Part shown: one piece after another, positions 1 to 5,968 of the stretch
Position numbering within the stretch: position 1 is the first letter of the stretch
Layout: each line of letters starts with the position of its first letter
NCBI GenBank assembly: GCA_020063545.1
Contig: JAGUUF010000187.1
Coordinates: forward strand, 1 to 5,968
DNA from: Cytophagales bacterium
GTDB lineage: Bacteria > Bacteroidota > Bacteroidia > Cytophagales > Cyclobacteriaceae
Direction: 5' to 3'
Length of the DNA: 5,968 nt
Program-made: the position numbers and the translations under genes
The notes under the pieces: model-generated
The model's database searches: none
What the model was told of the DNA's origin: nothing
What the model saw: the letters and a program-made list of their open reading frames with translations, nothing else

Positions 1-1014
1 AATGCCGAATGTTGACTGCAGCTGGGTGTATTTGAACAAATTGTTTAGCACAATATTACCAATGGCATCGCGCTTCAGGTCGTACACAATCCGGTAGCCT
101 TCCCTGTCAGATTCATCGCGGATGTCGGAAATGCCTTCAATTTTCTTTTCGTTGATCAGGGCGGCCGTCTTTTCTATCATAACAGCCTTGTTTACCTGGT
201 AAGGTATTTCCGTAACAATTATTTGTTCACGGTCTTTACCAGTGGTAACAATCTCGGCTTTCGCCCGGATTACCGCCCTGCCCCTGCCGGTACGGTAGGC
301 TTCGCGGATTCCTCCGACTCCATAAATGATTCCACCCGTAGGGAAATCGGGGGCAGGTACTACCTTCATCAGTTCTTCAATGCTGATATCCGGATTATCA
401 ATGAAGGCGATTACACCGTCAACAATTTCAGAAAGGTTGTGGGGTGCCATGTTGGTGGCCATACCAACAGCAATGCCGGATGAACCATTAACCAGCAGGT
501 TGGGCAATTTGCCGGGAAGCACCGTTGGCTCGGTTAGGGAGTCATCAAAGTTCGGCTGAAAGTCAACCGTTTCTTTGTTGATGTCGGCCAGCATCTCTTC
601 GGCAATGCGCCTTAGGCGGGCTTCTGTATAGCGCATGGCAGCCGGGGCATCCCCATCAACCGAACCAAAATTGCCTTGCCCGTCAACCAGCGGATAACGC
701 ATGCTCCACTCCTGCGCCATGCGCACCATGGTATCGTAAACCGAGGCATCGCCATGCGGGTGGTACTTACCCAGAACCTCCCCCACAATACGAGCCGATT
801 TCTTATATGGCTTGTTGTAGTTTACGCCCAGTTCGAGCATGCCGTACAACACCCTGCGGTGCACGGGTTTAAGGCCATCGCGCACATCGGGCAGGGCTCT
901 CGATACGATAACCGACATCGAATAATCGATGTAGGCACCGCGCATTTCTTCTTCAATGTTAATCGGGATAATGCTTTGCCGGCCTGGGGTAAGGCCACCG
1001 GTTTCTTCAGCCAC
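1..1014 (-). CDS. gyrA: DNA gyrase subunit A, N-terminal part (runs off window)
   Basis: This is the breakage-reunion subunit of DNA gyrase, a cytoplasmic type IIA topoisomerase that introduces negative supercoils together with GyrB. The first 338 residues are present and the frame is open to the window edge; the rest, including the C-terminal DNA-wrapping domain, lies outside. Visible landmarks are IIPINIEEEM (15-24), YSMSVIVSRALPDVRDGLKP (31-50), the winged-helix core with HPHGDASVYD (85-94), and the catalytic tyrosine Y129 in AAMRYTEARL (Escherichia coli Y122). The start is GTG: a TGA stop sits two codons upstream in frame, and this start gives the N-terminus usual in Bacteroidota GyrA, whereas the first ATG (M24) would remove it. 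The residue equivalent to E. coli S83 is alanine (A90), while the D87 equivalent (D94) is kept. ParC/GrlA is the alternative paralogue, but the conserved GyrA-type N-terminus and core favour gyrA. Confidence 0.97.
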   Translation of the reverse strand, partial: MAEETGGLTPGRQSIIPINIEEEMRGAYIDYSMSVIVSRALPDVRDGLKPVHRRVLYGMLELGVNYNKPYKKSARIVGEVLGKYHPHGDASVYDTMVRMAQEWSMRYPLVDGQGNFGSVDGDAPAAMRYTEARLRRIAEEMLADINKETVDFQPNFDDSLTEPTVLPGKLPNLLVNGSSGIAVGMATNMAPHNLSEIVDGVIAFIDNPDISIEELMKVVPAPDFPTGGIIYGVGGIREAYRTGRGRAVIRAKAEIVTTGKDREQIIVTEIPYQVNKAVMIEKTAALINEKKIEGISDIRDESDREGYRIVYDLKRDAIGNIVLNNLFKYTQLQSTFGI

Positions 1015-1044
1015 TTTTCAGGAGTTTAATTTCCGTTAAAATCC

Positions 1045-1078
1045 CCTTAAATCAGTCTAAAAACAGACTTTTTAAAGG
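1045..1078 (-). other. Imperfect hairpin in the gyrA leader
   Basis: The 135-base gap between the barrel gene and gyrA holds an imperfect inverted repeat. The inner stem AGTCT/AGACT (1054-1058 with 1065-1069) has a 6-base loop. An outer stem pairs CCTTAAA (1045-1051) with TTTAAAGG (1071-1078) through one bulged A, making about 12 pairs in all. On the minus strand it ends about 30 bases upstream of the gyrA GTG, and only a short T run (GATTTT) follows. It could be a weak terminator for the barrel gene, a gyrA 5' leader structure, or chance in AT-rich DNA. I saw no clear TAnnTTTG promoter box in the rest of this gap. Confidence 0.35.
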
Positions 1079-1149
1079 AGGCGCAAGATAGTGATTTTCA
1101 GCCTTAAAAGTGCAGGAAATTGGGGTAAAATCAGGGGTAGTTAAAGGTG

Positions 1150-2187
1150 TTAATAAGGGTTAAGTTTCCGTTTGTTCTTACCCTTATACTTTATCAGGTT
1201 TGGATAGTTTTCGCCATAGTGCGGATTTTGCTTTTTCCAGATGGGATGCACCCGGCTCCGGTACTCCCGGTTGCCATGGGCATGGTTAATCTGGATGCGG
1301 CATTCTTTTAAAAAGCATCTTCTCAACTCCGGTATCCGGTACGTGACGCCTATGTTGATATAGAAGGCATTAAACCGGTGCTTTATGCTTTGCCCCGTTT
1401 CATCAAAATTGAGATCGTAATTTTTGAATTCGTAGGAAGGCCGCACAAATAACCTGAAATACTCCGACATCTCGCGTTCAATAGCTGTTCCCAGGTTGAA
1501 GAAAATCCCTTTGGTTAAAACAGACTTATCAAAATTTTTACCAAGGGAATAGCCCCCGATGTTGGCATCAACTGTTAACAGGTAATTATCGTACCGGTAA
1601 ACCGAAGCCCCGAGCAGCACAAAGTATTTCTTCAGGAAAAAACCTGAAAAGCCAGGGTCAAAATTCCGCAAGTCGTTGCGGAAGGTGAGCGGTTTAAATT
1701 CTCCCAGGTTTACATAGTCAAACGAATATCCACCCCCAATACGATAACGGCTGCTGAACTCTACATGCATAGTCGCTTTAAGAGGAATGGTTAGCGACTT
1801 GCTCCTAAAACCGATTTCGGCCGCATCGGAGTTAACCACGAAATCACCGGGATTGATAGCTGTTACGGTAGGACTAATCCGGTTAAACCAGTTGGTATAC
1901 CCGTCAGTCGGTGAGTTGGGATTAAACAGCACCGGCCCTCCGCTTGCCGGCTGGTGAAGTGCAAATCCATCAAGCTGATGACGGAATACTGTTGAACCAT
2001 AGCCGGTACTTAAGCCAAAGGTTAATTTACTTACCAGCTTTCTGAAGAGGCCGGGCTGTTGCCGGTCAACATAAAAATGGTCGAGCGGGATGCTGACATC
2101 GTTATCCTTCTGTGCTACGGCCAAGTGTGACCATGAGAAGCTTACTATCGAAAAGGCTATGGCTATCCTGATTTTCAGAAAATTCAA
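1150..2187 (-). CDS. Outer-membrane beta-barrel-like protein with basic C-terminal tail
   Basis: A 345-residue exported protein that I cannot assign to a named family. Residues 1-25 are a signal peptide (K5/R7, a hydrophobic stretch, then AVA before Q26, typical of signal peptidase I). From about 53 to 284 the chain shows alternating, aromatic-rich segments typical of outer-membrane beta strands, such as LTFGLSTGYGS (55-65), MHVEFSSRYRIGGGYSFDYV (140-159), FVLLGASVYRYDNYLLTVDA (189-208), FRLFVRPSYEF (244-254) and FYINIGVTYRI (275-285). A 60-residue tail (286-345) follows, rich in Lys/Arg, with C291 and C296 spaced CX4C and ending KGKNKRKLNPY. The start must be TTG: an in-frame TAA lies directly before it, and the next in-frame Met (140) would lose the signal peptide. 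It lies downstream of the LpoB/COG3014 pair in the same direction, but with a 67-base gap it may have its own promoter. The exported barrel-like nature is well supported; the function is unknown. Confidence 0.8.
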   Translation of the reverse strand: MNFLKIRIAIAFSIVSFSWSHLAVAQKDNDVSIPLDHFYVDRQQPGLFRKLVSKLTFGLSTGYGSTVFRHQLDGFALHQPASGGPVLFNPNSPTDGYTNWFNRISPTVTAINPGDFVVNSDAAEIGFRSKSLTIPLKATMHVEFSSRYRIGGGYSFDYVNLGEFKPLTFRNDLRNFDPGFSGFFLKKYFVLLGASVYRYDNYLLTVDANIGGYSLGKNFDKSVLTKGIFFNLGTAIEREMSEYFRLFVRPSYEFKNYDLNFDETGQSIKHRFNAFYINIGVTYRIPELRRCFLKECRIQINHAHGNREYRSRVHPIWKKQNPHYGENYPNLIKYKGKNKRKLNPY

Positions 2188-2207
2188 TTAAGTGTTGAAA
2201 TCAGCTA

Positions 2208-2227
2208 AACTAAACCCGGGTTAAGTT
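2208..2227. promoter_or_regulatory. 20-base near-perfect palindrome (possible operator)
   Basis: Half-sites AACTAAACCC and GGGTTAAGTT are reverse complements except for one base pair, with no spacer and a CCCGGG centre. The site lies in the 67-base gap between the COG3014 gene and the barrel gene, ending 20 bases upstream of the barrel TTG. A weak -7-like box (TATTTTTA on the minus strand, 2229-2236) lies immediately upstream, so the palindrome would cover the presumed transcription start. Symmetry and position suggest a dimeric-regulator site, but no family can be named from this. Confidence 0.4.
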
Positions 2228-2232
2228 GTAAA

Positions 2233-2268
2233 AATAAGCAAAAATGCCCTTCGGTTAGTACCGCGAAG
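2233..2268 (-). terminator. Possible intrinsic terminator after the COG3014 gene
   Basis: Reading the minus strand, a hairpin spans the stop codon: CTT-cg-CGGT, loop ACTA, ACCG-AAG (2268 down to 2249), which is seven pairs with a two-base bulge. It is followed after GGC by the T-rich tract ATTTTTGCTTATTTTT. This would end the lpoB/COG3014 transcript before the barrel gene. The stem is short and bulged and a competing pairing (ACCG with CGGT) exists, so readthrough is likely if it works at all. Confidence 0.35.
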
Positions 2269-3643
2269 CCGGTAATGACTCTAACGAAGTGAAGGTATGA
2301 AAAAGTGTTTGCCCCTTATCGGCCGTGTAGGTAAACCGGTATTCATCGGGCTGGCTGCCGTTCCGGTTTAGGCGCAACACCACCGGGTTGGCCCCCTGCT
2401 TTAGGGGTATCCGTGAATAAAAAATGCTGTGCGGGAGTGTCTGCCAGTTACGGGTATCGGCTTTTTCGGTTGCCGAGTTTATAGCACCTATAAGCGCTCC
2501 AAAGGAGCGGTCTTCTTTGCGGGCTGAATACTCCATGGATTTTTTCAAGGCTACCCGAAGCAAACTCTTACTGAACTCAAGGCCCATCCGTTCCTGCAGG
2601 CATTTAATGGCAACGCGGTTAACATCTTCACCCAACTGAAGGGGAAAAGAAGCATCGCCTGCCACGATTTCCGCGTGGGTATAATACACCGGCCGCTCCA
2701 GGTAACGCGGAAAAGCCACCCGGAAAACTTCAAGGCTGCTAAGCCGTGTACGCTCATCATCACCCCCCACATAAAACGAATAGCGCATGTTCATATCCGG
2801 ATTGCTGAATAAAAACATATTATCGCTTTCACGGTTCACAACAAAGTTAATGCTCCACTCATCTTTAATGGGACTTAGTCCGTTATGCCAGAAAAAAACA
2901 AGTTCACTTTCAGGGTTAACAACATCAAAATCGGGCCAGTTAAACTTCGACTTGTAGAAATCAAATTCATCGGTAAAGCCGGTGTTCCAGGCCGCCCGCA
3001 GCAGGTCGGCTTTAAGTTGGTCGGGCGCCTGCACACCAAACAATCGCCCGTAGTCCTCCTCATAAATCTCATAGGCGTTACGATAGGCGATGAATGCATT
3101 ATTCCAGTCGTTATCGGCCTGGTAAATAATGCCCATCAGTACATGCACAAAGGCATCGCGCCTGTATTTATTCTCAGAAGAATACCTGTCGGACAACTGC
3201 TGGAGGCGTATGTTGAGCCTGCGGCACTCCACCAAAGCCTCTTCATGCCTGCCCATTTTTAAAAAATTCATGGCTTTATAATACAGAACCATTAAGTGCT
3301 CGTGGTCCTCTCCCCGGTAAACCGTTACCATGGGATTGGTAAAGTATGCGGCAGCTTCGCGGGCCACATTTACGCGGTAATCTTCACCAAAAAGAAAGGC
3401 CTTTTCGAAATAATTGTTGCTCTCTTCATATTTGCCGAGAATGGACAAGAGAATGCCGTTGTTGGCATAATACAGAAACTTAACATTTGGTTTCCGGTAC
3501 TGATTTTCACTGCGCAGCGATTCCAGGGCTTTGTCAAGGCTGCCCTCTTCAAACTTCCGGTTGTAGTCGTACGTGGTTTCGTAAAACGTAGCACATGCCG
3601 AACCGAGCACCACAACTGCTATGGCTGTAACCGTTTTCAGCAT
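2255..3643 (-). CDS. COG3014-type TPR lipoprotein, partner of LpoB
   Basis: A 462-residue putative outer-membrane lipoprotein of unknown biochemical role, matching from memory the conserved uncharacterised family COG3014, which often neighbours lpoB. The signal sequence ends LGSAC, giving lipidated C17; Gly at -3 is atypical for a lipobox. No acidic surface-export signal follows (ATFYE), so it is probably periplasm-facing. TPR-like helical pairs lie near 55-87 (LLSILGKYEESNNYFEKA), 115-148 (YYKAMNFLKMGRHEEALVEC) and 163-195 (AFIAYRNAYEIYEEDYG). The C-terminal half is a separate, strand-rich domain carrying the family-like segment ATEKADTRNWQTLPHSIFYS at about 389-408. I chose the ATG at 3643 because it leaves a compact signal peptide; an in-frame TTG at 3652 would add three residues. 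It begins 13 bases after the lpoB stop, indicating one operon, and this suggests a role in peptidoglycan synthesis control (inference). The family call is from recalled pattern, not a search. Confidence 0.8.
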   Translation of the reverse strand: MLKTVTAIAVVVLGSACATFYETTYDYNRKFEEGSLDKALESLRSENQYRKPNVKFLYYANNGILLSILGKYEESNNYFEKAFLFGEDYRVNVAREAAAYFTNPMVTVYRGEDHEHLMVLYYKAMNFLKMGRHEEALVECRRLNIRLQQLSDRYSSENKYRRDAFVHVLMGIIYQADNDWNNAFIAYRNAYEIYEEDYGRLFGVQAPDQLKADLLRAAWNTGFTDEFDFYKSKFNWPDFDVVNPESELVFFWHNGLSPIKDEWSINFVVNRESDNMFLFSNPDMNMRYSFYVGGDDERTRLSSLEVFRVAFPRYLERPVYYTHAEIVAGDASFPLQLGEDVNRVAIKCLQERMGLEFSKSLLRVALKKSMEYSARKEDRSFGALIGAINSATEKADTRNWQTLPHSIFYSRIPLKQGANPVVLRLNRNGSQPDEYRFTYTADKGQTLFHTFTSLESLPASRY

Positions 3644-3656
3644 GCTTTGCAACAGA

Positions 3657-4229
3657 TTAATTCTTAACCAGCTTTTTTATTTCATTTTGGCCGTACCAAA
3701 TGCGTTTGTTGGTTTCAATATCGGTAAGGAATAATGTGGTAATGTAGTTGGTAACACGCTTATTGTTATAGACATCGGTCTCAGAATTCATTTCGCCAAA
3801 CAGCATAACATCGGCACCGGCTTCTTTGCCCCACCGGGCCACGGTAGCCGGGTCGGCAAAATCCTGCTGCTCGGCCCGCTCTTTTCTTAGCTTATCACGA
3901 AATTCTTCCGATTCAACCAGGTCGGCAATGCCCGACTGATGGATAACCAATTCGAACTTCTTTACAAAGTTACCGGCATCAATGTGTTCGCTGGTTTTAT
4001 TGCGGATGGTACCCACCACGATTACAGGTTTGCGGCCAAGGCCATCGGTATATTTCTTAAATGCATCTGATTTGAACAGTTCAAAGATCATCTGGTCGGC
4101 CACTTTGCGTGAATCGGTATCGTTCCATCGGCCGCTTAAATCGATTTGGGTTGACGGATCAATACGCGTAACGGTGCGGGAACAGGAGGTTAAGAACAGG
4201 ATTACTGAAAGACTGATAATGTATTTCAT
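3657..4229 (-). CDS. lpoB: LpoB-type penicillin-binding-protein activator lipoprotein
   Basis: In Escherichia coli, LpoB is an outer-membrane lipoprotein that reaches through the peptidoglycan and stimulates the class A synthase PBP1B. This 190-residue protein has a lipoprotein signal with lipobox LTSC and lipidated C16. The next residues (SRTVTR) lack an acidic surface-export signal, so a periplasmic face is expected. The core shows family-like segments: RIDPSTQIDLSGRWNDTDSR (22-41), KPVIVVGTIRNKTSEHID (67-84), ADVMLFGEM (139-147) and NYITTLFLTDIETNKRIWYG (161-180). A highly charged helix (108-122) sits in the middle. Unlike E. coli LpoB, there is almost no Pro-rich linker between the lipid and the core, so its reach would be short. 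The start is ATG with an AT-rich upstream region and no Shine-Dalgarno, and the stop lies 13 bases before the COG3014 gene. Family membership is secure by motif; the specific PBP target is unknown. Confidence 0.87.
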   Translation of the reverse strand: MKYIISLSVILFLTSCSRTVTRIDPSTQIDLSGRWNDTDSRKVADQMIFELFKSDAFKKYTDGLGRKPVIVVGTIRNKTSEHIDAGNFVKKFELVIHQSGIADLVESEEFRDKLRKERAEQQDFADPATVARWGKEAGADVMLFGEMNSETDVYNNKRVTNYITTLFLTDIETNKRIWYGQNEIKKLVKN

Positions 4230-4270
4230 GATAAAGGAATTTTAAGAAACAAGACAAAAATCCTGCCGTT

Positions 4271-4924
4271 TTACAGGTTCTTGAGCCTGCCGATTACTTC
4301 TTTCGGGTCGGCCGAAGAGAACACGAAATTGCCGGCAACCAGCACATCGGCCCCGGCCTGCATTAACGGTTTTGCATTATCAAGGTTTACCCCTCCGTCA
4401 ATTTCAATTTTAGCCGTGCTGCTTTTTTCACTGATAAGTGATTTTAAATCAGCCACTTTACGGTACGTGTTTTCGATAAACTTCTGGCCGCCAAAGCCCG
4501 GGTTTACCGACATCAGGCACACCAGGTCAATTTCAGAAATAATGTCTGACAGGGTGCTTACAGGGGTATGCGGATTTACGGCCACCCCGGCCCGGCAACC
4601 CAATGCTTTAATCTGTTGGATGTTTCTGTGAAGGTGCGCACAAGCCTCGATGTGTACGCTTATGGTTTCGGCCCCGGCTTTACGGAAGGCCTCAACATAC
4701 CTGCCGGGTTCAACAATCATCAGGTGTACATCAAGGGGTTTCTTCGCATGGCGGTTAATGGCCTCTACCACTGGCAGGCCCATGGAAATATTGGGAACGA
4801 ACACGCCATCCATAATGTCGATATGGATCCAATCAGCCTGGCTGTCGTTAATCATTTTTACCTCCCGTTCAAGGTTGGCAAAATCGGCTGCAAGAATGGA
4901 AGGGGCAATTATTGGTTTGTTCAT
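4271..4924 (-). CDS. rpe: Ribulose-phosphate 3-epimerase
   Basis: This enzyme interconverts D-ribulose 5-phosphate and D-xylulose 5-phosphate in the cytoplasmic, non-oxidative pentose phosphate pathway. The 217-residue length is normal for the family and the (beta/alpha)8 motifs are all present: APSILAADF (7-15), HIDIMDGVFVPNISMG (34-49), DVHLMIVEP (65-73), VNPGFGGQKF (140-149) and EIDGGVN (174-180). The expected metal ligands H34, D36, H67 and D176 are intact, with D36 and D176 as the catalytic acid/base pair. The ATG start gives the standard N-terminus (MNKPIIAPSILAADF). It lies 67 bases after the peptidase gene with a promoter-like box in between, and 41 bases before lpoB, so it may be first gene of the rpe-lpoB-COG3014 transcript. 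Nothing links the epimerase functionally to its neighbours, so co-location is probably incidental. Confidence 0.98.
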   Translation of the reverse strand: MNKPIIAPSILAADFANLEREVKMINDSQADWIHIDIMDGVFVPNISMGLPVVEAINRHAKKPLDVHLMIVEPGRYVEAFRKAGAETISVHIEACAHLHRNIQQIKALGCRAGVAVNPHTPVSTLSDIISEIDLVCLMSVNPGFGGQKFIENTYRKVADLKSLISEKSSTAKIEIDGGVNLDNAKPLMQAGADVLVAGNFVFSSADPKEVIGRLKNL

Positions 4925-4950
4925 GTTGGCGCTACAGGTTTCTTACCGGC

Positions 4951-4958
4951 CAAAGGTA
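4951..4958 (-). promoter_or_regulatory. Bacteroidota-type -7 box upstream of rpe
   Basis: The minus strand reads TACCTTTG, an exact match to the Bacteroidota -7 consensus TAnnTTTG, 26 bases upstream of the rpe ATG. This would give a transcript leader of about 20 bases. No clear TTG element stands at the expected -33 distance, so the match may be partial or fortuitous. It is flanked by TTACC/GGTAA repeats (4943-4970). Confidence 0.4.
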
Positions 4959-4991
4959 AAACCAATTACCGATGATGCCTGTACCATACAC

Positions 4992-5240
4992 TTAAAGTTT
5001 AAGGATTTTAAACGAACGCCACTTGCCGTTGGCCTTAACCCGCAGAAAATACAAGCCGGGATTCAGACCTGACAGACTGACTACATAACGAGCGTCATTC
5101 CAGGTAAACCGCGCCTTACCGGTAGAGACGGTCTGGCCTGTAGAATTGGAAATTGCGTAGGGCGCCTCATCAAGCTCAAATGGATTAGAAGATTCAATGA
5201 CCAGTAAGTCATCTAAAACCGGGTTAGGATAAACCTGTAT
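4992..5240 (-). other. Type A T9SS C-terminal sorting domain of the S8 peptidase
   Basis: This is the final ~82 residues of the peptidase. They begin with the hallmark YPNPV strand and include STGQTV and LSGLNPGLYFLRV, followed by a lysine-rich last strand. This pattern matches the Por_Secre_tail (TIGR04183-like) family used for recognition and cleavage by the type IX secretion machinery. It implies that the genome carries a T9SS (PorKLMN, SprA, PorU/PorV), none of which is in this window. Confidence 0.92.
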
Positions 5241-5968
5241 GGCAGGTGCTTCAATATCCTGCTCAAGGTATTGGCATATGGCATGGTACCCCGGTAATCC
5301 ATAACCCAGCATATTGTCGGGTGAGGAACCTTGCGAACTTGAAATCCTTAGCGCTTCAATTAGCCTCCAATTAAACAGGTGCGGGTATTTTTGCCAAACA
5401 CCGGCCACCAGCGCTGTTACCAATGGGGCGGCTACGGAAGTACCCGAAGCAGACCCAACCGTGCCATTGGCTCTTATTACTTTGGTCGAAGTTCCAAGAG
5501 CTACCACATCGGGCTTAATGCGGCCGTCAGCGGTGGGGCCAAACGAACTGGAAGGGCTTTTAATACTACTAAGATTAACATTGCCAACCGCCACCGCATC
5601 TTCGGCATCGGCCGGTGCGGTAATTATCCGCCAGGGTTTTGCCCCTTCATTGCCCGCACTGGTTACCACAATAATTCCCCTTTGGGTTGCCAGGTTAACC
5701 GCTTTGGAAATGACAGCCGTATTGCCATCCATGTTTTCGGTAACATAGTCCATTGACGGATCATCAAACGTATTGTAACCAAGCGATGAGTTAATAATAT
5801 CCACCCCGGCACTGTCGGCCCGTTCGGCAGCAATCAGCCAGTTATATTCTTCAATGCGGTATTCCGTATCCACATCTTCGGTTACATACAACTGAAAGGA
5901 AGCTTTATAGGCGCCACCTGTATAATTACCGTCCTGGAAAGCGGCTATAACCGACCATACCTGGGTGC
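4992..5968 (-). CDS. Secreted S8 (subtilisin-like) serine peptidase with T9SS sorting domain, C-terminal part
   Basis: This is an endopeptidase of the subtilase family, sent across the outer membrane by the type IX secretion system. The last 324 residues are in view and the frame is open to the window edge, so the signal peptide, catalytic Asp and catalytic His lie outside. The first codons read TQVWSVIAAF, as expected directly after the HG of the catalytic HGT motif. Then come IINSSLGYNTFDDPSMDYV, the oxyanion-hole Asn in VTSAGNEG (about residue 106; codon 5649-5651) and the nucleophile Ser in ASGTSVAAPLV (about residue 177; codon 5436-5438). From about residue 243 the chain carries a type A T9SS C-terminal domain: IQVYPNPV, STGQTV, LNPGLYFLRV, and a basic end SFKILKL. 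There is no start in view; the internal TTG at 5891 is an ordinary Leu codon within the domain. The sorting domain is normally cut off by PorU as the protein is anchored or released. Substrate is unknown. Confidence 0.95.
   Translation of the reverse strand, partial: TQVWSVIAAFQDGNYTGGAYKASFQLYVTEDVDTEYRIEEYNWLIAAERADSAGVDIINSSLGYNTFDDPSMDYVTENMDGNTAVISKAVNLATQRGIIVVTSAGNEGAKPWRIITAPADAEDAVAVGNVNLSSIKSPSSSFGPTADGRIKPDVVALGTSTKVIRANGTVGSASGTSVAAPLVTALVAGVWQKYPHLFNWRLIEALRISSSQGSSPDNMLGYGLPGYHAICQYLEQDIEAPAIQVYPNPVLDDLLVIESSNPFELDEAPYAISNSTGQTVSTGKARFTWNDARYVVSLSGLNPGLYFLRVKANGKWRSFKILKL

Noticed and set aside
223..1029. Plus-strand open frames opposite gyrA
   Set aside because: They lie wholly opposite the strongly conserved GyrA coding frame, show no recognisable domain and have low-complexity antisense composition.
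1084..1092. TATCTTGC as a -7 promoter box for gyrA
   Set aside because: It misses two of the six fixed positions of TAnnTTTG and has no -33 TTG partner at a suitable distance.
2424..3667. Open frames on both strands overlapping the COG3014 gene
   Set aside because: They are shadows of a 462-residue lipoprotein frame with coherent TPR and family-like segments; none has a recognisable motif.
4251..4277. Possible terminator between rpe and lpoB (CCTG/CAGG hairpin followed by ATTTTT on the minus strand)
   Set aside because: The stem is only four pairs with an eight-base loop, too weak to support a terminator call.
3982..5756. Plus-strand open frames opposite lpoB, rpe and the peptidase
   Set aside because: Each overlaps a gene with clear catalytic or family motifs, and the antisense peptides look random.
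5889..5891. TTG as a start codon for the S8 peptidase
   Set aside because: The frame continues open to the window edge, and the upstream residues (TQVWSVIAAF) are conserved peptidase sequence following the catalytic His, so the gene starts outside the window.

Overview
The window reads as chromosome from a member of the Bacteroidota, probably a Cytophagales-like lineage. The evidence is a type IX secretion (T9SS) sorting domain on a subtilase, AT-rich leaders without Shine-Dalgarno sequences, a TAnnTTTG-type promoter element, and housekeeping proteins of Bacteroidota flavour (for example the IIPINIEEEM start of GyrA). This assignment is inference; no rRNA or other marker was available.

All six genes lie on the minus strand, so transcription runs from high to low coordinates. 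In that order they are: the C-terminal two thirds or so of a secreted S8 serine peptidase (5968-4992, running off the window); ribulose-phosphate 3-epimerase rpe (4924-4271); an LpoB-type penicillin-binding-protein activator lipoprotein (4229-3657); a COG3014-type TPR lipoprotein (3643-2255); an outer-membrane beta-barrel-like protein with a basic C-terminal tail (2187-1150); and the first 338 residues of DNA gyrase subunit A (1014-1, running off the window). I found no credible plus-strand gene, tRNA, rRNA, CRISPR array or mobile element, and no gene-free stretch longer than about 135 bases.

The genes fall into three functional groups. The peptidase is a cell-surface or secreted product. rpe serves the pentose phosphate pathway. 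The next three genes form an envelope block: lpoB and the COG3014 gene are only 13 bases apart and almost surely co-transcribed, and the barrel gene follows after 67 bases that hold a possible terminator and a 20-base near-perfect palindrome. gyrA follows after a 135-base leader containing an imperfect hairpin.

This is mostly ordinary housekeeping and envelope sequence, and no novel defence or mobile system is visible. The points most worth a second look are the LpoB/COG3014 lipoprotein pair with an unusually short LpoB tether, the palindrome upstream of the barrel gene, the barrel protein's basic CX4C tail, the alanine at the quinolone-determining serine position of GyrA, and the use of GTG/TTG starts.
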